16,514 nt of DNA from Clostridiales bacterium. Lineage in GTDB: Bacteria; Bacillota; Clostridia; Lachnospirales; Lachnospiraceae. The first letter of the stretch is position 1. Each line of letters begins with the position of its first letter. The translations under genes and the position numbers were made by a program. The notes under the pieces were generated by a model. It had not been told where the DNA came from, made no database searches, and was given only the letters and a program-made list of their open reading frames with translations. The stretch is from the NCBI GenBank assembly GCA_018372435.1, contig JAHAJA010000053.1, positions 1 through 16,514 on the forward strand, in the 5' to 3' direction. Shown here piece after piece: positions 5,906-13,548 of the stretch.

Positions 5906-7081
5906 ATGTTAACAAGTCTTGCCTTAATTTTTTTACTAGGCCTATTACTGGGAACAATATTTAAGAAGTTAAAGCTACCAGCTTTACTTGGAATGATCGT
6001 AACAGGAATACTATTAAGTCCTCATGCTTTCAATCTACTAGATGATTCTATCTTATCCATATCAGCGGATTTACGACAACTAGCATTAGTAATTATATTA
6101 ACTAGAGCAGGACTATCTTTAAATCTAGAAGATTTGAAGAAGGTGGGAAGACCTGCCATACTTATGTGTTTTGTACCAGCTTGCTTTGAGATTGTTGGTA
6201 TAGTCCTTTTGGCACCTAAACTATTAGGAGTTACTGTGATTGAAGCAGCAATTATGGGAGCAGTGGTAGCAGCTGTGTCTCCGGCTGTTATTGTACCAAG
6301 GATGCTCCGTCTAATGGAGGAAGGGTATGGAGTGAAACATAGCATACCACAATTAATACTTGCTGGTGCATCTGTGGATGATGTTTTTGTTATTGTATTA
6401 TTTACGTCATTTATTTCGTTAGAAACAGGTGGCAGTATTTCAATTATGAATTTTATAAAGATTCCAATATCTATCCTAGTCGGTATCGTAGTAGGGGCGT
6501 TTGGCGGTAAGATTTTAACGATATTTTTTAGAAAATTTCATATGAGAGATTCTGTGAAATTGTTAATTATATTAAGTATATCGTTCTTATTAATTGCTTG
6601 TGAAGAGGTTCTGAAACCATATGTACCAATGTCTGGCTTGATTTCAATAATGGTTTTGGCAATTGCGATATATCGTTCGTATGAAGAGTTAGCAAACCGT
6701 TTGTCTCAAAAGTATAATCGTCTTTGGGTAGCGGCTGAAGTGTTACTTTTTGTATTGGTAGGAGCAACCGTAGATGTAGAGTATGTATTCCAATCAGGAA
6801 TCTATGCAGCTATATTAGTAGTCGGTGGTCTTATCTTCCGTATGATTGGTGTATTAGTTTGTTTAATTAAAACAAAACTTACCAAGAAGGAAAAGGTATT
6901 CTGTATGATTGCATATACGCCAAAGGCAACTGTTCAAGCTGCTATCGGTGCAGTTCCGCTAGCAATGGGACTTGCTTGCGGTAACATAGTATTGACTGTG
7001 GCAGTATTAGCCATATTGATAACAGCACCTTTTGGAGCGATATTAATCGATTCACTATACAAAAAATTATGTGAAAAGTAA
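5906..7081 (+). CDS. CPA-family cation/proton antiporter
   Basis: An integral membrane protein of 391 residues with about 11-12 hydrophobic segments starting at residue 3. It belongs to the monovalent cation:proton antiporters (NhaP/Kef-like, Na+/H+ exchanger fold) and should exchange Na+ or K+ for protons across the plasma membrane. The key feature is A-S-V-D-D-V-F in the fifth or sixth segment, with D158-D159 at the place of the conserved ion-binding acidic pair. Also typical are the inverted-repeat helices around TRAGLSLNLEDL (66-77) and S-P-A-V-I-V-P (125-131). There is no C-terminal regulatory (TrkA-N) domain, so this is the bare transporter. Start ATG with AAAAGGAG upstream. It has its own promoter and no obvious operon partner. 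The choice of ion cannot be read from sequence. Confidence 0.9.
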   Translation: MLTSLALIFLLGLLLGTIFKKLKLPALLGMIVTGILLSPHAFNLLDDSILSISADLRQLALVIILTRAGLSLNLEDLKKVGRPAILMCFVPACFEIVGIVLLAPKLLGVTVIEAAIMGAVVAAVSPAVIVPRMLRLMEEGYGVKHSIPQLILAGASVDDVFVIVLFTSFISLETGGSISIMNFIKIPISILVGIVVGAFGGKILTIFFRKFHMRDSVKLLIILSISFLLIACEEVLKPYVPMSGLISIMVLAIAIYRSYEELANRLSQKYNRLWVAAEVLLFVLVGATVDVEYVFQSGIYAAILVVGGLIFRMIGVLVCLIKTKLTKKEKVFCMIAYTPKATVQAAIGAVPLAMGLACGNIVLTVAVLAILITAPFGAILIDSLYKKLCEK

Positions 7082-7242
7082 AGCATTGTATGTGACGTAA
7101 ACACTATGAGTTTTGTAATTGCCTAAGTAAAATATTCCTCGTATAGTATGTACTCTTTTTGCCATAATAAATACTGTATGTTACGTTGATTCGTAACTTC
7201 AAACAATATACAAATTAAAAAGTAAATTATTGGAGGACCATT

Positions 7243-7422
7243 ATGGAAAAGAATTCGAGTATCGGATGTACTGTTAACAATTGTCAATATCATGCGCAAA
7301 GTGATAATTACTGTACGCTTAGTAAAATTGAAGTAGGAACCCACGAATCAAATCCTACTAAAGTGGAATGTACAGATTGTACTTCATTTGAATGTAAACC
7401 GGAAGCTAGTTGTTGTGAATAA
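7243..7422 (+). CDS. DUF1540 cysteine-rich small protein, 59 aa
   Basis: A 59-residue protein (starting MEKNSSIGCTVNNCQYHAQS) with a GGAGG ribosome binding site eight bases before the ATG. The pattern C-T-V-N-N-C-Q-Y-H (9-17) followed by N-Y-C (22-24), a glycine-centred I-x-V-G turn (29-32) and C-T-D-C-T-S-F (43-49) is typical of DUF1540 proteins. These are short, cysteine-rich, probably metal-binding proteins common in clostridia. It has eight cysteines (9, 14, 24, 43, 46, 51, 57, 58). The biological role is not known; zinc or iron-sulfur binding is inferred from the cysteine spacing. It stands between the antiporter and MATE genes and has its own terminator. The 161 bp upstream hold no other gene. 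Confidence 0.88.
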   Translation: MEKNSSIGCTVNNCQYHAQSDNYCTLSKIEVGTHESNPTKVECTDCTSFECKPEASCCE

Positions 7423-7438
7423 CTAGGAACTCTACTGT

Positions 7439-7499
7439 AAGGCTGTATCATAAAATCGATGGAATGTAAATTCTGTAAATTTTGTGTTACAGCCTTTTA
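7439..7499 (+). terminator. Terminator-like hairpin after the DUF1540 gene
   Basis: AAGGCTGTA (7439-7447) pairs with TTACAGCCTT (7487-7496), followed by TTTTAT. The 39-nt interior contains further partial pairing (ATAAAAT with ATTTTGT). The strong GC base and T run support termination. Confidence 0.65.
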
Positions 7500-7546
7500 T
7501 ATTGGATTCGTAATAGATTATTAAACTTTAAAATAGTAAATTATAC

Positions 7547-7577
7547 TTGACTATACAGTGAAAATGGGGTTTATTAT
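7547..7577 (+). promoter_or_regulatory. Promoter candidate for the MATE/LysR pair
   Basis: TTGACT (7547-7552) is followed by TATTAT (7572-7577) with a 19-bp spacer, slightly long. The predicted start is near 7584, about 27 nt before the MATE ATG. Confidence 0.5.
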
Positions 7578-7610
7578 ATAAGGCAACAGTTAATTACGGA
7601 GGAAAAATAA

Positions 7611-8945
7611 ATGAAACAACCAGATTTATTAAATGATAATGTAAAGAAGCTATTTTTTCGTTATCTAATACCATCAGTTAGTGCTACACTAGTAACTTCA
7701 ATTTATGTGTTAGCAGATACGATATTTATTGGAAAAGGGATATCAGATACAGCAGTGGCTGCACTTAATATAATAATACCATTATTTTCGTTGTATTTTG
7801 GAATGGGGTTACTCTTTGGTGTTGGTGGTTCAGTACTATTATCAGTAGCTAAAGGACAAGGGGACGAGAAGAAGGCTAACACGTATTTTACAGTGGCGTT
7901 TATTGCTAACGGTATAGCTTCCTTAATCTTTTTAATTATTAATTTAGTAGCATTTGATCAAATTGCATACTTATTAGGTGCCTCGGAAACTACAATTGGT
8001 TATATACGCGAATACGGAATGTATTTCATCTGGGGTATTCCATTCTTCTGCTTTTCATCCTTCTTACAAGCGTTTGTTAGGAATGATAAGGCTCCGAAAC
8101 TATCCATGATAGCAGTTATTAGTGGTGGTGTTATTAATATTATAATTGATTATGTATTTATATATATTTTTGATATGGGTATGGGAGGTGCATCATTAGC
8201 TACGGTACTTGGTTCGGTAGTTTCTTGTATAATATTGTCAACTCATTTCCTGTCAAAATCGAATACTTTACATTTGGTAAAACAAGGATTACATTTACGC
8301 TATTTTGGTGACGTAACTAAGAATGGATTTTCTAGTTTTTTAATTGAGATGTCATCTGGGATTGTTATATTCATATTCAATAATCGAGTACTTCATTATA
8401 TTGGTGACGTTGGAGTTACCGTGTACAGTATCATCTCTAATACAGCAATTATAGTCTCCTCATTGAGTAATGGTATATCCCAGGCGGCACAACCATTGTT
8501 AGCGTTGAACTATGGTGCGGGCAAATATGATCGGATTAATCAAGTCAAACGTCTTGGATTAGTTTTTTCTTTCGCCACAGGGATAGTGTTTGCAGTGGTT
8601 GGCTTGTGTTTTCCAGAGTTTGTTGTGGGATTATTCATACATCCATCAAAAGAAGTACAAGAATTAGCACCAATGGCCATTCAGATATACTTCATATCAT
8701 TTATATTAATGGTTCCAAACATCTTTTATAGCAATTATTTTCAATCAACTTTACAACCAATCTACGCACTCGTTATCTGTGTGTTGAGAGGATTGATACT
8801 TAGTGGTGTTTTAGTATATATCTTACCTACTATTCTTGGAGTAAAAGGTATTTGGATGACTATGATTTTTGTTGAATGTATAACTTTAGCGGTAATCATT
8901 GCGTTCGCTCTGAGAGAGAAGAGACAGCCTATCGAATATAAGTAG
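7611..8945 (+). CDS. MATE-family multidrug efflux transporter
   Basis: A 444-residue membrane protein with about 12 hydrophobic helices. It exports drugs or other organic cations in exchange for Na+ or H+. MATE hallmarks are the N-terminal P-S-V-S-A-T-L-V-T-S-I-Y-V-L-A-D-T-I-F-I-G start of helix 1 (residues 21-41), G-V-G-G-S-V-L-L-S at about 71-79, and a second-half repeat with S-N-G-I-S-Q-A-A-Q-P-L-L-A-L-N-Y-G-A-G (about 287-305). The length is normal for the MepA/DinF branch. The ATG has a GGAGG ribosome binding site eight bases upstream. It is followed after only 28 bp by a LysR regulator on the same strand, so the two are probably cotranscribed. The drug spectrum cannot be told from sequence. 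Confidence 0.94.
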   Translation: MKQPDLLNDNVKKLFFRYLIPSVSATLVTSIYVLADTIFIGKGISDTAVAALNIIIPLFSLYFGMGLLFGVGGSVLLSVAKGQGDEKKANTYFTVAFIANGIASLIFLIINLVAFDQIAYLLGASETTIGYIREYGMYFIWGIPFFCFSSFLQAFVRNDKAPKLSMIAVISGGVINIIIDYVFIYIFDMGMGGASLATVLGSVVSCIILSTHFLSKSNTLHLVKQGLHLRYFGDVTKNGFSSFLIEMSSGIVIFIFNNRVLHYIGDVGVTVYSIISNTAIIVSSLSNGISQAAQPLLALNYGAGKYDRINQVKRLGLVFSFATGIVFAVVGLCFPEFVVGLFIHPSKEVQELAPMAIQIYFISFILMVPNIFYSNYFQSTLQPIYALVICVLRGLILSGVLVYILPTILGVKGIWMTMIFVECITLAVIIAFALREKRQPIEYK

Positions 8946-8954
8946 TGTTAAAGA

Positions 8955-8963
8955 GGGGGGGGG
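8955..8963 (+). promoter_or_regulatory. Run of nine G residues at the LysR ribosome binding site
   Basis: A homopolymer of nine G lies between the MATE stop codon (8943-8945) and the LysR ATG (8974), ten bases before that ATG. It supplies the Shine-Dalgarno-like sequence (AGAGGGGGGGGG). Such a tract is unexpected in AT-rich DNA and prone to slippage, so translation of the LysR gene may vary with its length. Confidence 0.5.
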
Positions 8964-8973
8964 TGAACGTTCC

Positions 8974-9882
8974 ATGACGCTACAACAGTTAAGGTATGCA
9001 GTTGAAGTAGCAAAATTAGATTCCATAAGTGAAGCAGCGAAGCGTCTCTTTGTATCGCAACCAAGACTATCTAATGCGATTAAAGAATTAGAGAATGAGA
9101 TTAAGATTGAGATTTTTATAAGAAATAATAAGGGAATTCAGGTTTCGGCTGAAGGGGCTGAATTCTTAGGATATGCAAGGCAAGTTTTGGAACAAACCGA
9201 CTTGTTGGAACATAGATATTGCAGTACAAAGTCTACGAAGCAGAGTTTCTGTGTATCTACGCAACACTATGCATTCGCGGTAAATGCCTTTGTTGAATTG
9301 ATGAAAGAATATGGCTTAGAAGAATATGAATGTTCCTTAAGAGAAACAAAGACATATAATATCATAGACGATTTAAAAAACCTACGGAGTGAGATTGGAA
9401 TTATCTATATGAATGATTTTAATTCTAAAGTTTTGAATAAGATGATGAAAGAGAATAATTTGACATTCACCGAGTTGTTTGTAGCAAAACCACATGTATT
9501 CATAAGTTCAAAGAATCCTTTAGCAAAGAAGGAGAGTGTTACATTAGAAGACTTGGATGAGTATCCATATCTTTCGTTTGAACAAGGAAGTAATAATTCA
9601 TTCTATTTTTCAGAAGAGATCTTGAGTACATTATCTAGAAAGAAAAATATTCATGTTAGCGATCGAGCTACTCTATTCAATCTACTAATAGGTTTGAATG
9701 GATATACCATATCAACAGGAATTATTAGTGCTAAACTGAATGGAGAAAATATCATTGCGGTTCCATTATCGATAGAAGAGAAGATTACAATCGGATATCT
9801 AACTCATAACAATGGAAAGCTAAGTAAGTTAGGGGAACTATATATAGAATCTATTAAAAGGTATGTTGAGAAAATAACATAA
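8974..9882 (+). CDS. LysR-family transcriptional regulator
   Basis: A 302-residue regulator. The N-terminal winged helix-turn-helix starts TLQQLRYAVEVAKLDSISEA and continues A-K-R-L-F-V-S-Q-P-R-L-S-N-A-I-K-E-L-E (about 22-40), a textbook LysR DNA-binding domain. The C-terminal ligand-binding domain (about 90-298) has the expected two-lobed length. The effector is unknown. It follows the MATE gene on the same strand, unlike the usual divergent arrangement of LysR genes, so it may control the operon it belongs to or act elsewhere. Its ribosome binding site is formed by a G9 tract. 143 nt separate it from the next gene, and no clear terminator is visible there. Confidence 0.93.
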   Translation: MTLQQLRYAVEVAKLDSISEAAKRLFVSQPRLSNAIKELENEIKIEIFIRNNKGIQVSAEGAEFLGYARQVLEQTDLLEHRYCSTKSTKQSFCVSTQHYAFAVNAFVELMKEYGLEEYECSLRETKTYNIIDDLKNLRSEIGIIYMNDFNSKVLNKMMKENNLTFTELFVAKPHVFISSKNPLAKKESVTLEDLDEYPYLSFEQGSNNSFYFSEEILSTLSRKKNIHVSDRATLFNLLIGLNGYTISTGIISAKLNGENIIAVPLSIEEKITIGYLTHNNGKLSKLGELYIESIKRYVEKIT

Positions 9883-9950
9883 ATAATAATTATAAAACAA
9901 ATGGCGAAAAATGAAAATATTTATGCAACTAATTTACTATGAATTACTTT

Positions 9951-9976
9951 TAATTCGAGAGGAATTATGCTATTAT
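9951..9976 (+). promoter_or_regulatory. Promoter with overlapping inverted repeat upstream of the cNMP-binding gene
   Basis: TAATTC (9951-9956) and GAATTA (9962-9967) form a perfect inverted repeat with a five-base gap. It is followed directly by an extended -10, TGCTATTAT (9968-9976). The inverted repeat occupies the spacer and -35 zone, as an operator would. No good -35 box is present. Confidence 0.4.
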
Positions 9977-10025
9977 ATATTATAGTTGTAAGGTTGTAGG
10001 TACTTAGTTAGAGGAGAAAAACAAA

Positions 10026-10577
10026 TTGAATATTGAAGTTTTAAAGAAAAATGGGCAGTTACGTGTTTATAAAAAGGAAGAAGTCATATGCCATGAGGAT
10101 GAAACTGGAAAGTATGTATATTTATTGCTGAAAGGCAAAGCTGACATATACAAAAAAGTTGGACAAGATCAGGCTAATAAGCATGTTGCGAATATTTTGG
10201 AAGGAACAGTTTTTGGAGAATCTTCTCTTATCGAAGGAAAAAAAAGAAATGCAAGTGTAATTGCTGGTAGTGATAATACAGTTGTATTAGAATTTGAAAA
10301 TCGAAAATATCGTTTAATACTTCGAGAAGAACCTGACTTAGCATTTATGTTAATAAGAACACTTATGAATCGAGTAAACCTAGCCATGGATAAATTGTTA
10401 TCTGTTGACCCGGCATATATTTACAGTTGCAGAACAAATGATATCTATATAATGGTGTCATCATTGGACATTGAGACGTTTAAAGAAATTGTTAAAGGAA
10501 ATCGTGATTATCCATTAACAGTATTAAAAGAATTTAGTGAAATGTTAGATTCTTTGAATCAGAGAATGCTATCATAG
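10026..10577 (+). CDS. Stand-alone cyclic-nucleotide-binding-domain protein
   Basis: A 183-residue protein whose first ~120 residues are a CAP/CRP-type cNMP-binding beta-roll: G-K-Y-V-Y-L-L-L-K-G-K-A-D-I-Y (28-42), then the phosphate-binding cassette F-G-E-S-S-L-I-E-G-K-K-R-N-A-S-V (63-78) with E65 and R74 in the positions that contact cyclic nucleotide in CRP. The remaining ~60 residues are helical and show no DNA-binding helix-turn-helix, so this is not a complete CRP/FNR regulator. It may be a sensor or a partner protein. The start is TTG with GAGGAG nine bases upstream. It has its own promoter and terminator, so it appears monocistronic. Ligand binding is inferred from the motif only. Confidence 0.85.
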   Translation: MNIEVLKKNGQLRVYKKEEVICHEDETGKYVYLLLKGKADIYKKVGQDQANKHVANILEGTVFGESSLIEGKKRNASVIAGSDNTVVLEFENRKYRLILREEPDLAFMLIRTLMNRVNLAMDKLLSVDPAYIYSCRTNDIYIMVSSLDIETFKEIVKGNRDYPLTVLKEFSEMLDSLNQRMLS

Positions 10578-10621
10578 GGAAGTTGAAGTTATACCTTTAA
10601 CTTTCTTATGATAGCTTTTTT
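10568..10621 (+). terminator. Rho-independent terminator after the cNMP-binding gene
   Basis: GCTATCATA (10568-10576) pairs perfectly with TATGATAGC (10607-10615), with further inner pairing of AAGTT and AACTT, and six T residues at 10616-10621. The 5' arm overlaps the stop codon. Confidence 0.9.
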
Positions 10622-11053
10622 GATATTAGTTTGAATTAGTTTCTACCTATTATAATGTGTAAATCAATACGCTAAACAAATAAAGAGGCATTGTGATAAC
10701 GTACAAAAGTGAAACATGAATAAAAATGTAAATAATGGTTAAAAATGTGAATATGCATTGGAGGTTAAAAGTAATATAAAGAAAAACATGGAAAACTTGA
10801 ATATTTTGGTTGCAATATTATTAGATAGTATGTATAATTTAAAAATGTAATGAATATATAAAACAATATACAAGTTGTCTTTTGGAAATAATATAAGTTT
10901 TGCTGATCACTTCGTATGCAATGCAATTAAGTTTTTTGAATTAAGATTAATTACATAATAAAATAGCGAAAGAAATGCTGTTAATTATATAATAAATATG
11001 CAATATTAGAAAAAATAAATTAATTTTAACAAAAAAAACCGAATAAAACATAG
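10622..11053. other. AT-rich intergenic region without a recognised gene
   Basis: More than 400 bp of very AT-rich sequence. There is no open frame with a ribosome binding site on either strand, and no RNA gene that I recognise. AAAAATGTRA recurs near 10723, 10741 and 10841, which may be chance. Confidence 0.4.
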
Positions 11054-11082
11054 TTGACAAACAATTACAAAGATGGTAGAAT
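11054..11082 (+). promoter_or_regulatory. Near-consensus promoter upstream of the opp operon
   Basis: TTGACA (11054-11059) is a perfect -35 box, and TAGAAT (11077-11082) lies exactly 17 bp downstream. This is the best sigma-A promoter in the window. Transcription would start near 11089, about 300 nt before oppA, and immediately meet a terminator-like hairpin. Confidence 0.75.
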
Positions 11083-11099
11083 CTGTATCTATATTGAAC

Positions 11100-11140
11100 A
11101 AGGGTGTTCTGGGATTCCGGAATACCCCTTTTGTCTCTTT
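11100..11140 (+). terminator. Terminator hairpin just after the promoter: attenuator or short RNA
   Basis: AAGGGTGTTCTGG (11100-11112) pairs with CCGGAATACCCCTT (11117-11130) around a GATT tetraloop. There is one unpaired C (11128) and two G-T pairs. It is followed by TTTTGTCTCTTT and, a little later, T7 (11144-11150). It starts only about 11 nt after the predicted transcription start, so it would release an RNA of about 45-50 nt unless read through. Confidence 0.7.
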
Positions 11141-11281
11141 ATATTTTTTTCGGTTAATACTTTAAAGTTGTAAAGCTGAGACGAGATAAAAGAACGCTAT
11201 ACTACCATCATAACTAGGTACAGTACATATTAAATCGTAATTATTCACACAGTATATTATATATATGCAGAAAATGACTAG

Positions 11282-11309
11282 TTGAGAATTAAGGTCATGC
11301 ATCTACAAT
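11282..11309 (+). promoter_or_regulatory. Second promoter candidate for oppA
   Basis: TTGAGA (11282-11287) and TACAAT (11304-11309) are separated by 16 bp. They lie downstream of the terminator-like hairpin and about 80 nt before the oppA ATG, so this promoter could express the operon independently of the upstream one. Confidence 0.4.
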
Positions 11310-11390
11310 AGGTTTACTTGCGGGGTTATTTCTATTGTTGTGTTTTATGCTTGTGTTGTTTAATAAATAAAATATTTAAGGAGGAAATTT

Positions 11391-13313
11391 ATGAAGAAAA
11401 AAGGCTTAGCGTTATTACTTGCGTTAACACTTACAGCTACTATGATAGCTGGATGCTCTAAAAAGAACGATAAAAAGAATGAAACAAAAACGGAAGAAAC
11501 TGATGGTACTTCAACAGATGATTCTGCTACTACAGATGATACTACTACGGAAGTAGCCAATGTAGAACCTACAGGACAGATTGTACTTGGTGATGTTAGT
11601 GAATTCAATGGCAGTTTTATCGAAGGTTGGGGAAATAATGGTGCAGATGCTGTTATCAAGCAATTAATTGGAACATATACTGGAGGCTTTTATGGTACTG
11701 CAGAACTTACAAGTGCTGGAGAGTATGTTTATAATCCAACTGTACTTGCTTCTGATCCGGAAACTACTATGAACGAAGATGGTTCTAAAACATTTAAATT
11801 TACATTAAACAAAGATTTACTTTGGTCAGATGGTACACCTATCACTGCTAAAGATTATGTTGGTTTTCTTATGATCTATGCGTCACCTGCACTTGGTGAA
11901 ATTGAAGGATCTAATACACAAGGTAATACTTTTGTTGGTTTTGATACATATAACACAGGTGATACAAAAGAATTCTCAGGGGTTCATTTAATTGATGATT
12001 ATACCTTCTCAGTTCAAATTAAAGCTGAGAACATTCCTACTTACTTTGAAGCACAAGCTTCAAGTGTTGCAGTTGTTCCTTTCTCTATATATGCTCCTGG
12101 CGTAACAATTACAGATGATGGAAATGGTTGTTACTTATCAGATAACTATACTGCAGATCTTATCAAAGCTCCTATGACAGCTGAGAGATATAAACCTACA
12201 GTTACATGTGGACCATACAAATTCGTAAGCTATGATTCAACAAATCAAGAAGTTGTACTTGAAGTAAATGATAAGTTCAAAGGTAACTACGAAGGAAAGA
12301 AACCTGCTATTGCAAAAGTTATTATGAAATATACAGAAGAAGCTACTCAACTTGATGAGTTAGCAGCTGGCAATGTGGATTTACTTGCTGGTATCTCTGG
12401 TGGAGATAAAATCAATGCTGGTCTTGATTTAGTAGATCAAGGAAAAGTAGATTACGCAACTTACCTTAGAAACGGTTATGGTTTAATAGCATTCCATACT
12501 GATTTTGGTCCAACTCAGTTCAAATCAGTTCGTCAAGCAATCACTTATTGTTTAGATAGAACAACTTTCTGTTCACAATATACTGGTGGTTTCGGATCAT
12601 TAGTTAATTCAGAATATGGTCTAGGGCAATGGATGTACCAAGAAAGAAAAGATAGTATTGATGCAGAATTAAATCCTTATTCATACAGCATTGACAAAGC
12701 AAAAGAAGTACTTGATGCTGATGGCTGGAACCTTAACGAAAAAGGTGAAGCTTATGTAGATGGAACAGATACATTACGTTACAAAGAAGTAGATGGCAAA
12801 TTAATGGCTTGCGAAATTCAATGGGCTTCATCTGATAACTCAGTTGCTCAATTACTTGCAACTATGCTACCAGGAGAAGTGGAAAAAGCTGGTATGAAAT
12901 TAACTACTACAGTAGTTGACTTCCCTACACTACTTAACAACTATTACCGTGATGGAATTGATGAACCTCAATTCAATATGTATAACTTAGGAAATGGATT
13001 TACTCCAATTCCACAATTTGAGTATAACTATAACACTGGAAAGAATTACTTAGGTCAATTTAACACAAACTTCTGGATGGATGATAAGATTATGAACATG
13101 GGTTATGATCTTACTAAGACAGATCCAACTGATAAAGAAGGATACCTTGACAAATGGGAAGCTATCATGAAAGAAATCAATGAACAAATGCCAAACATTC
13201 CTCTTTACTCAGATGAATACCATACATTCTTCAATCCAAAAGTACAAGGATATGTTGGTGATGATACATTCAGTATTGGATTCTCATTAATCTATATGTC
13301 AGTTACTGAATAA
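11391..13313 (+). CDS. oppA: Peptide ABC transporter substrate-binding lipoprotein (OppA-like)
   Basis: A 640-residue extracellular binding protein that captures peptides and delivers them to the OppB-OppC permease. The signal peptide (1-21) ends in a lipobox I-A-G-C with C22 as the lipidated cysteine. A flexible Lys/Asp/Thr/Glu-rich linker follows (about 23-55), then a family 5 solute-binding domain from about 60 to the end, with D-L-L-W-S-D-G-T-P-I-T-A-K-D (142-155), the family's signature region. The length is somewhat above the usual ~540 residues because of the linker and insertions. An AAGGAGG ribosome binding site precedes the ATG. It heads the operon oppA-oppB-oppC-oppD. Peptide specificity is not readable, and a nickel or oligosaccharide ligand is possible for this family but less likely. 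Confidence 0.93.
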   Translation: MKKKGLALLLALTLTATMIAGCSKKNDKKNETKTEETDGTSTDDSATTDDTTTEVANVEPTGQIVLGDVSEFNGSFIEGWGNNGADAVIKQLIGTYTGGFYGTAELTSAGEYVYNPTVLASDPETTMNEDGSKTFKFTLNKDLLWSDGTPITAKDYVGFLMIYASPALGEIEGSNTQGNTFVGFDTYNTGDTKEFSGVHLIDDYTFSVQIKAENIPTYFEAQASSVAVVPFSIYAPGVTITDDGNGCYLSDNYTADLIKAPMTAERYKPTVTCGPYKFVSYDSTNQEVVLEVNDKFKGNYEGKKPAIAKVIMKYTEEATQLDELAAGNVDLLAGISGGDKINAGLDLVDQGKVDYATYLRNGYGLIAFHTDFGPTQFKSVRQAITYCLDRTTFCSQYTGGFGSLVNSEYGLGQWMYQERKDSIDAELNPYSYSIDKAKEVLDADGWNLNEKGEAYVDGTDTLRYKEVDGKLMACEIQWASSDNSVAQLLATMLPGEVEKAGMKLTTTVVDFPTLLNNYYRDGIDEPQFNMYNLGNGFTPIPQFEYNYNTGKNYLGQFNTNFWMDDKIMNMGYDLTKTDPTDKEGYLDKWEAIMKEINEQMPNIPLYSDEYHTFFNPKVQGYVGDDTFSIGFSLIYMSVTE

Positions 13314-13320
13314 TTGATTC

Positions 13321-13366
13321 TAGATTTAACATAGTATTAGTTTTAGATTTAATATAGTTTAAAACT
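13321..13366 (+). repeat. Direct repeat and small inverted repeat after oppA
   Basis: TAGATTTAACATAG (13321-13334) is repeated as TAGATTTAATATAG (13344-13357), 23 bp apart. AGTTTTA (13339-13345) pairs with TAAAACT (13360-13366). They directly precede the large intercistronic hairpin; the function is not known. Confidence 0.4.
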
Positions 13367-13370
13367 AAGG

Positions 13371-13413
13371 TATCGGGAAATAGGGCATTCTAATAATGCC
13401 CTATTTCCGTGAT
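13371..13413 (+). promoter_or_regulatory. Very stable intercistronic hairpin between oppA and oppB
   Basis: GGAAATAGGGCATT (13376-13389) and AATGCCCTATTTCC (13395-13408) pair perfectly over 14 bp around a five-base loop. TATC/GATA extend the stem outward with one bulge. An A run, not a T run, follows on the plus strand, and no T run follows on the minus strand, so it is not a normal terminator. By analogy with hairpins behind other binding-protein genes, it may stabilise the oppA message and keep it more abundant than the permease part; that is inference. Confidence 0.7.
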
Positions 13414-13548
13414 AAAAAAACATATCTTAAGAATAGGTTTGGATTAAACATAATTAATAATAGTAAATAAGTGTGAAAGTGTCTGGAAGTTTGTGTAGTC
13501 ATATGAGGTGATGTCTACATAAAAAGCAAGAAAGCAGGTGTGGATAAG

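Noticed and set aside
11160..11250. TPP-type riboswitch suggested by CTGAGA near 11175
   Set aside because: Only this hexamer is present; the other conserved THI-box segments and pairing are missing.
11360..11659. Minus-strand open frame of 99 codons over the start of oppA
   Set aside because: Low-complexity Ser/Val product arising from the antisense of the Asp/Thr-rich linker.
13371..13413. Intercistronic hairpin as a Rho-independent terminator
   Set aside because: An A run, not T, follows on the plus strand, and no T run follows on the minus strand.
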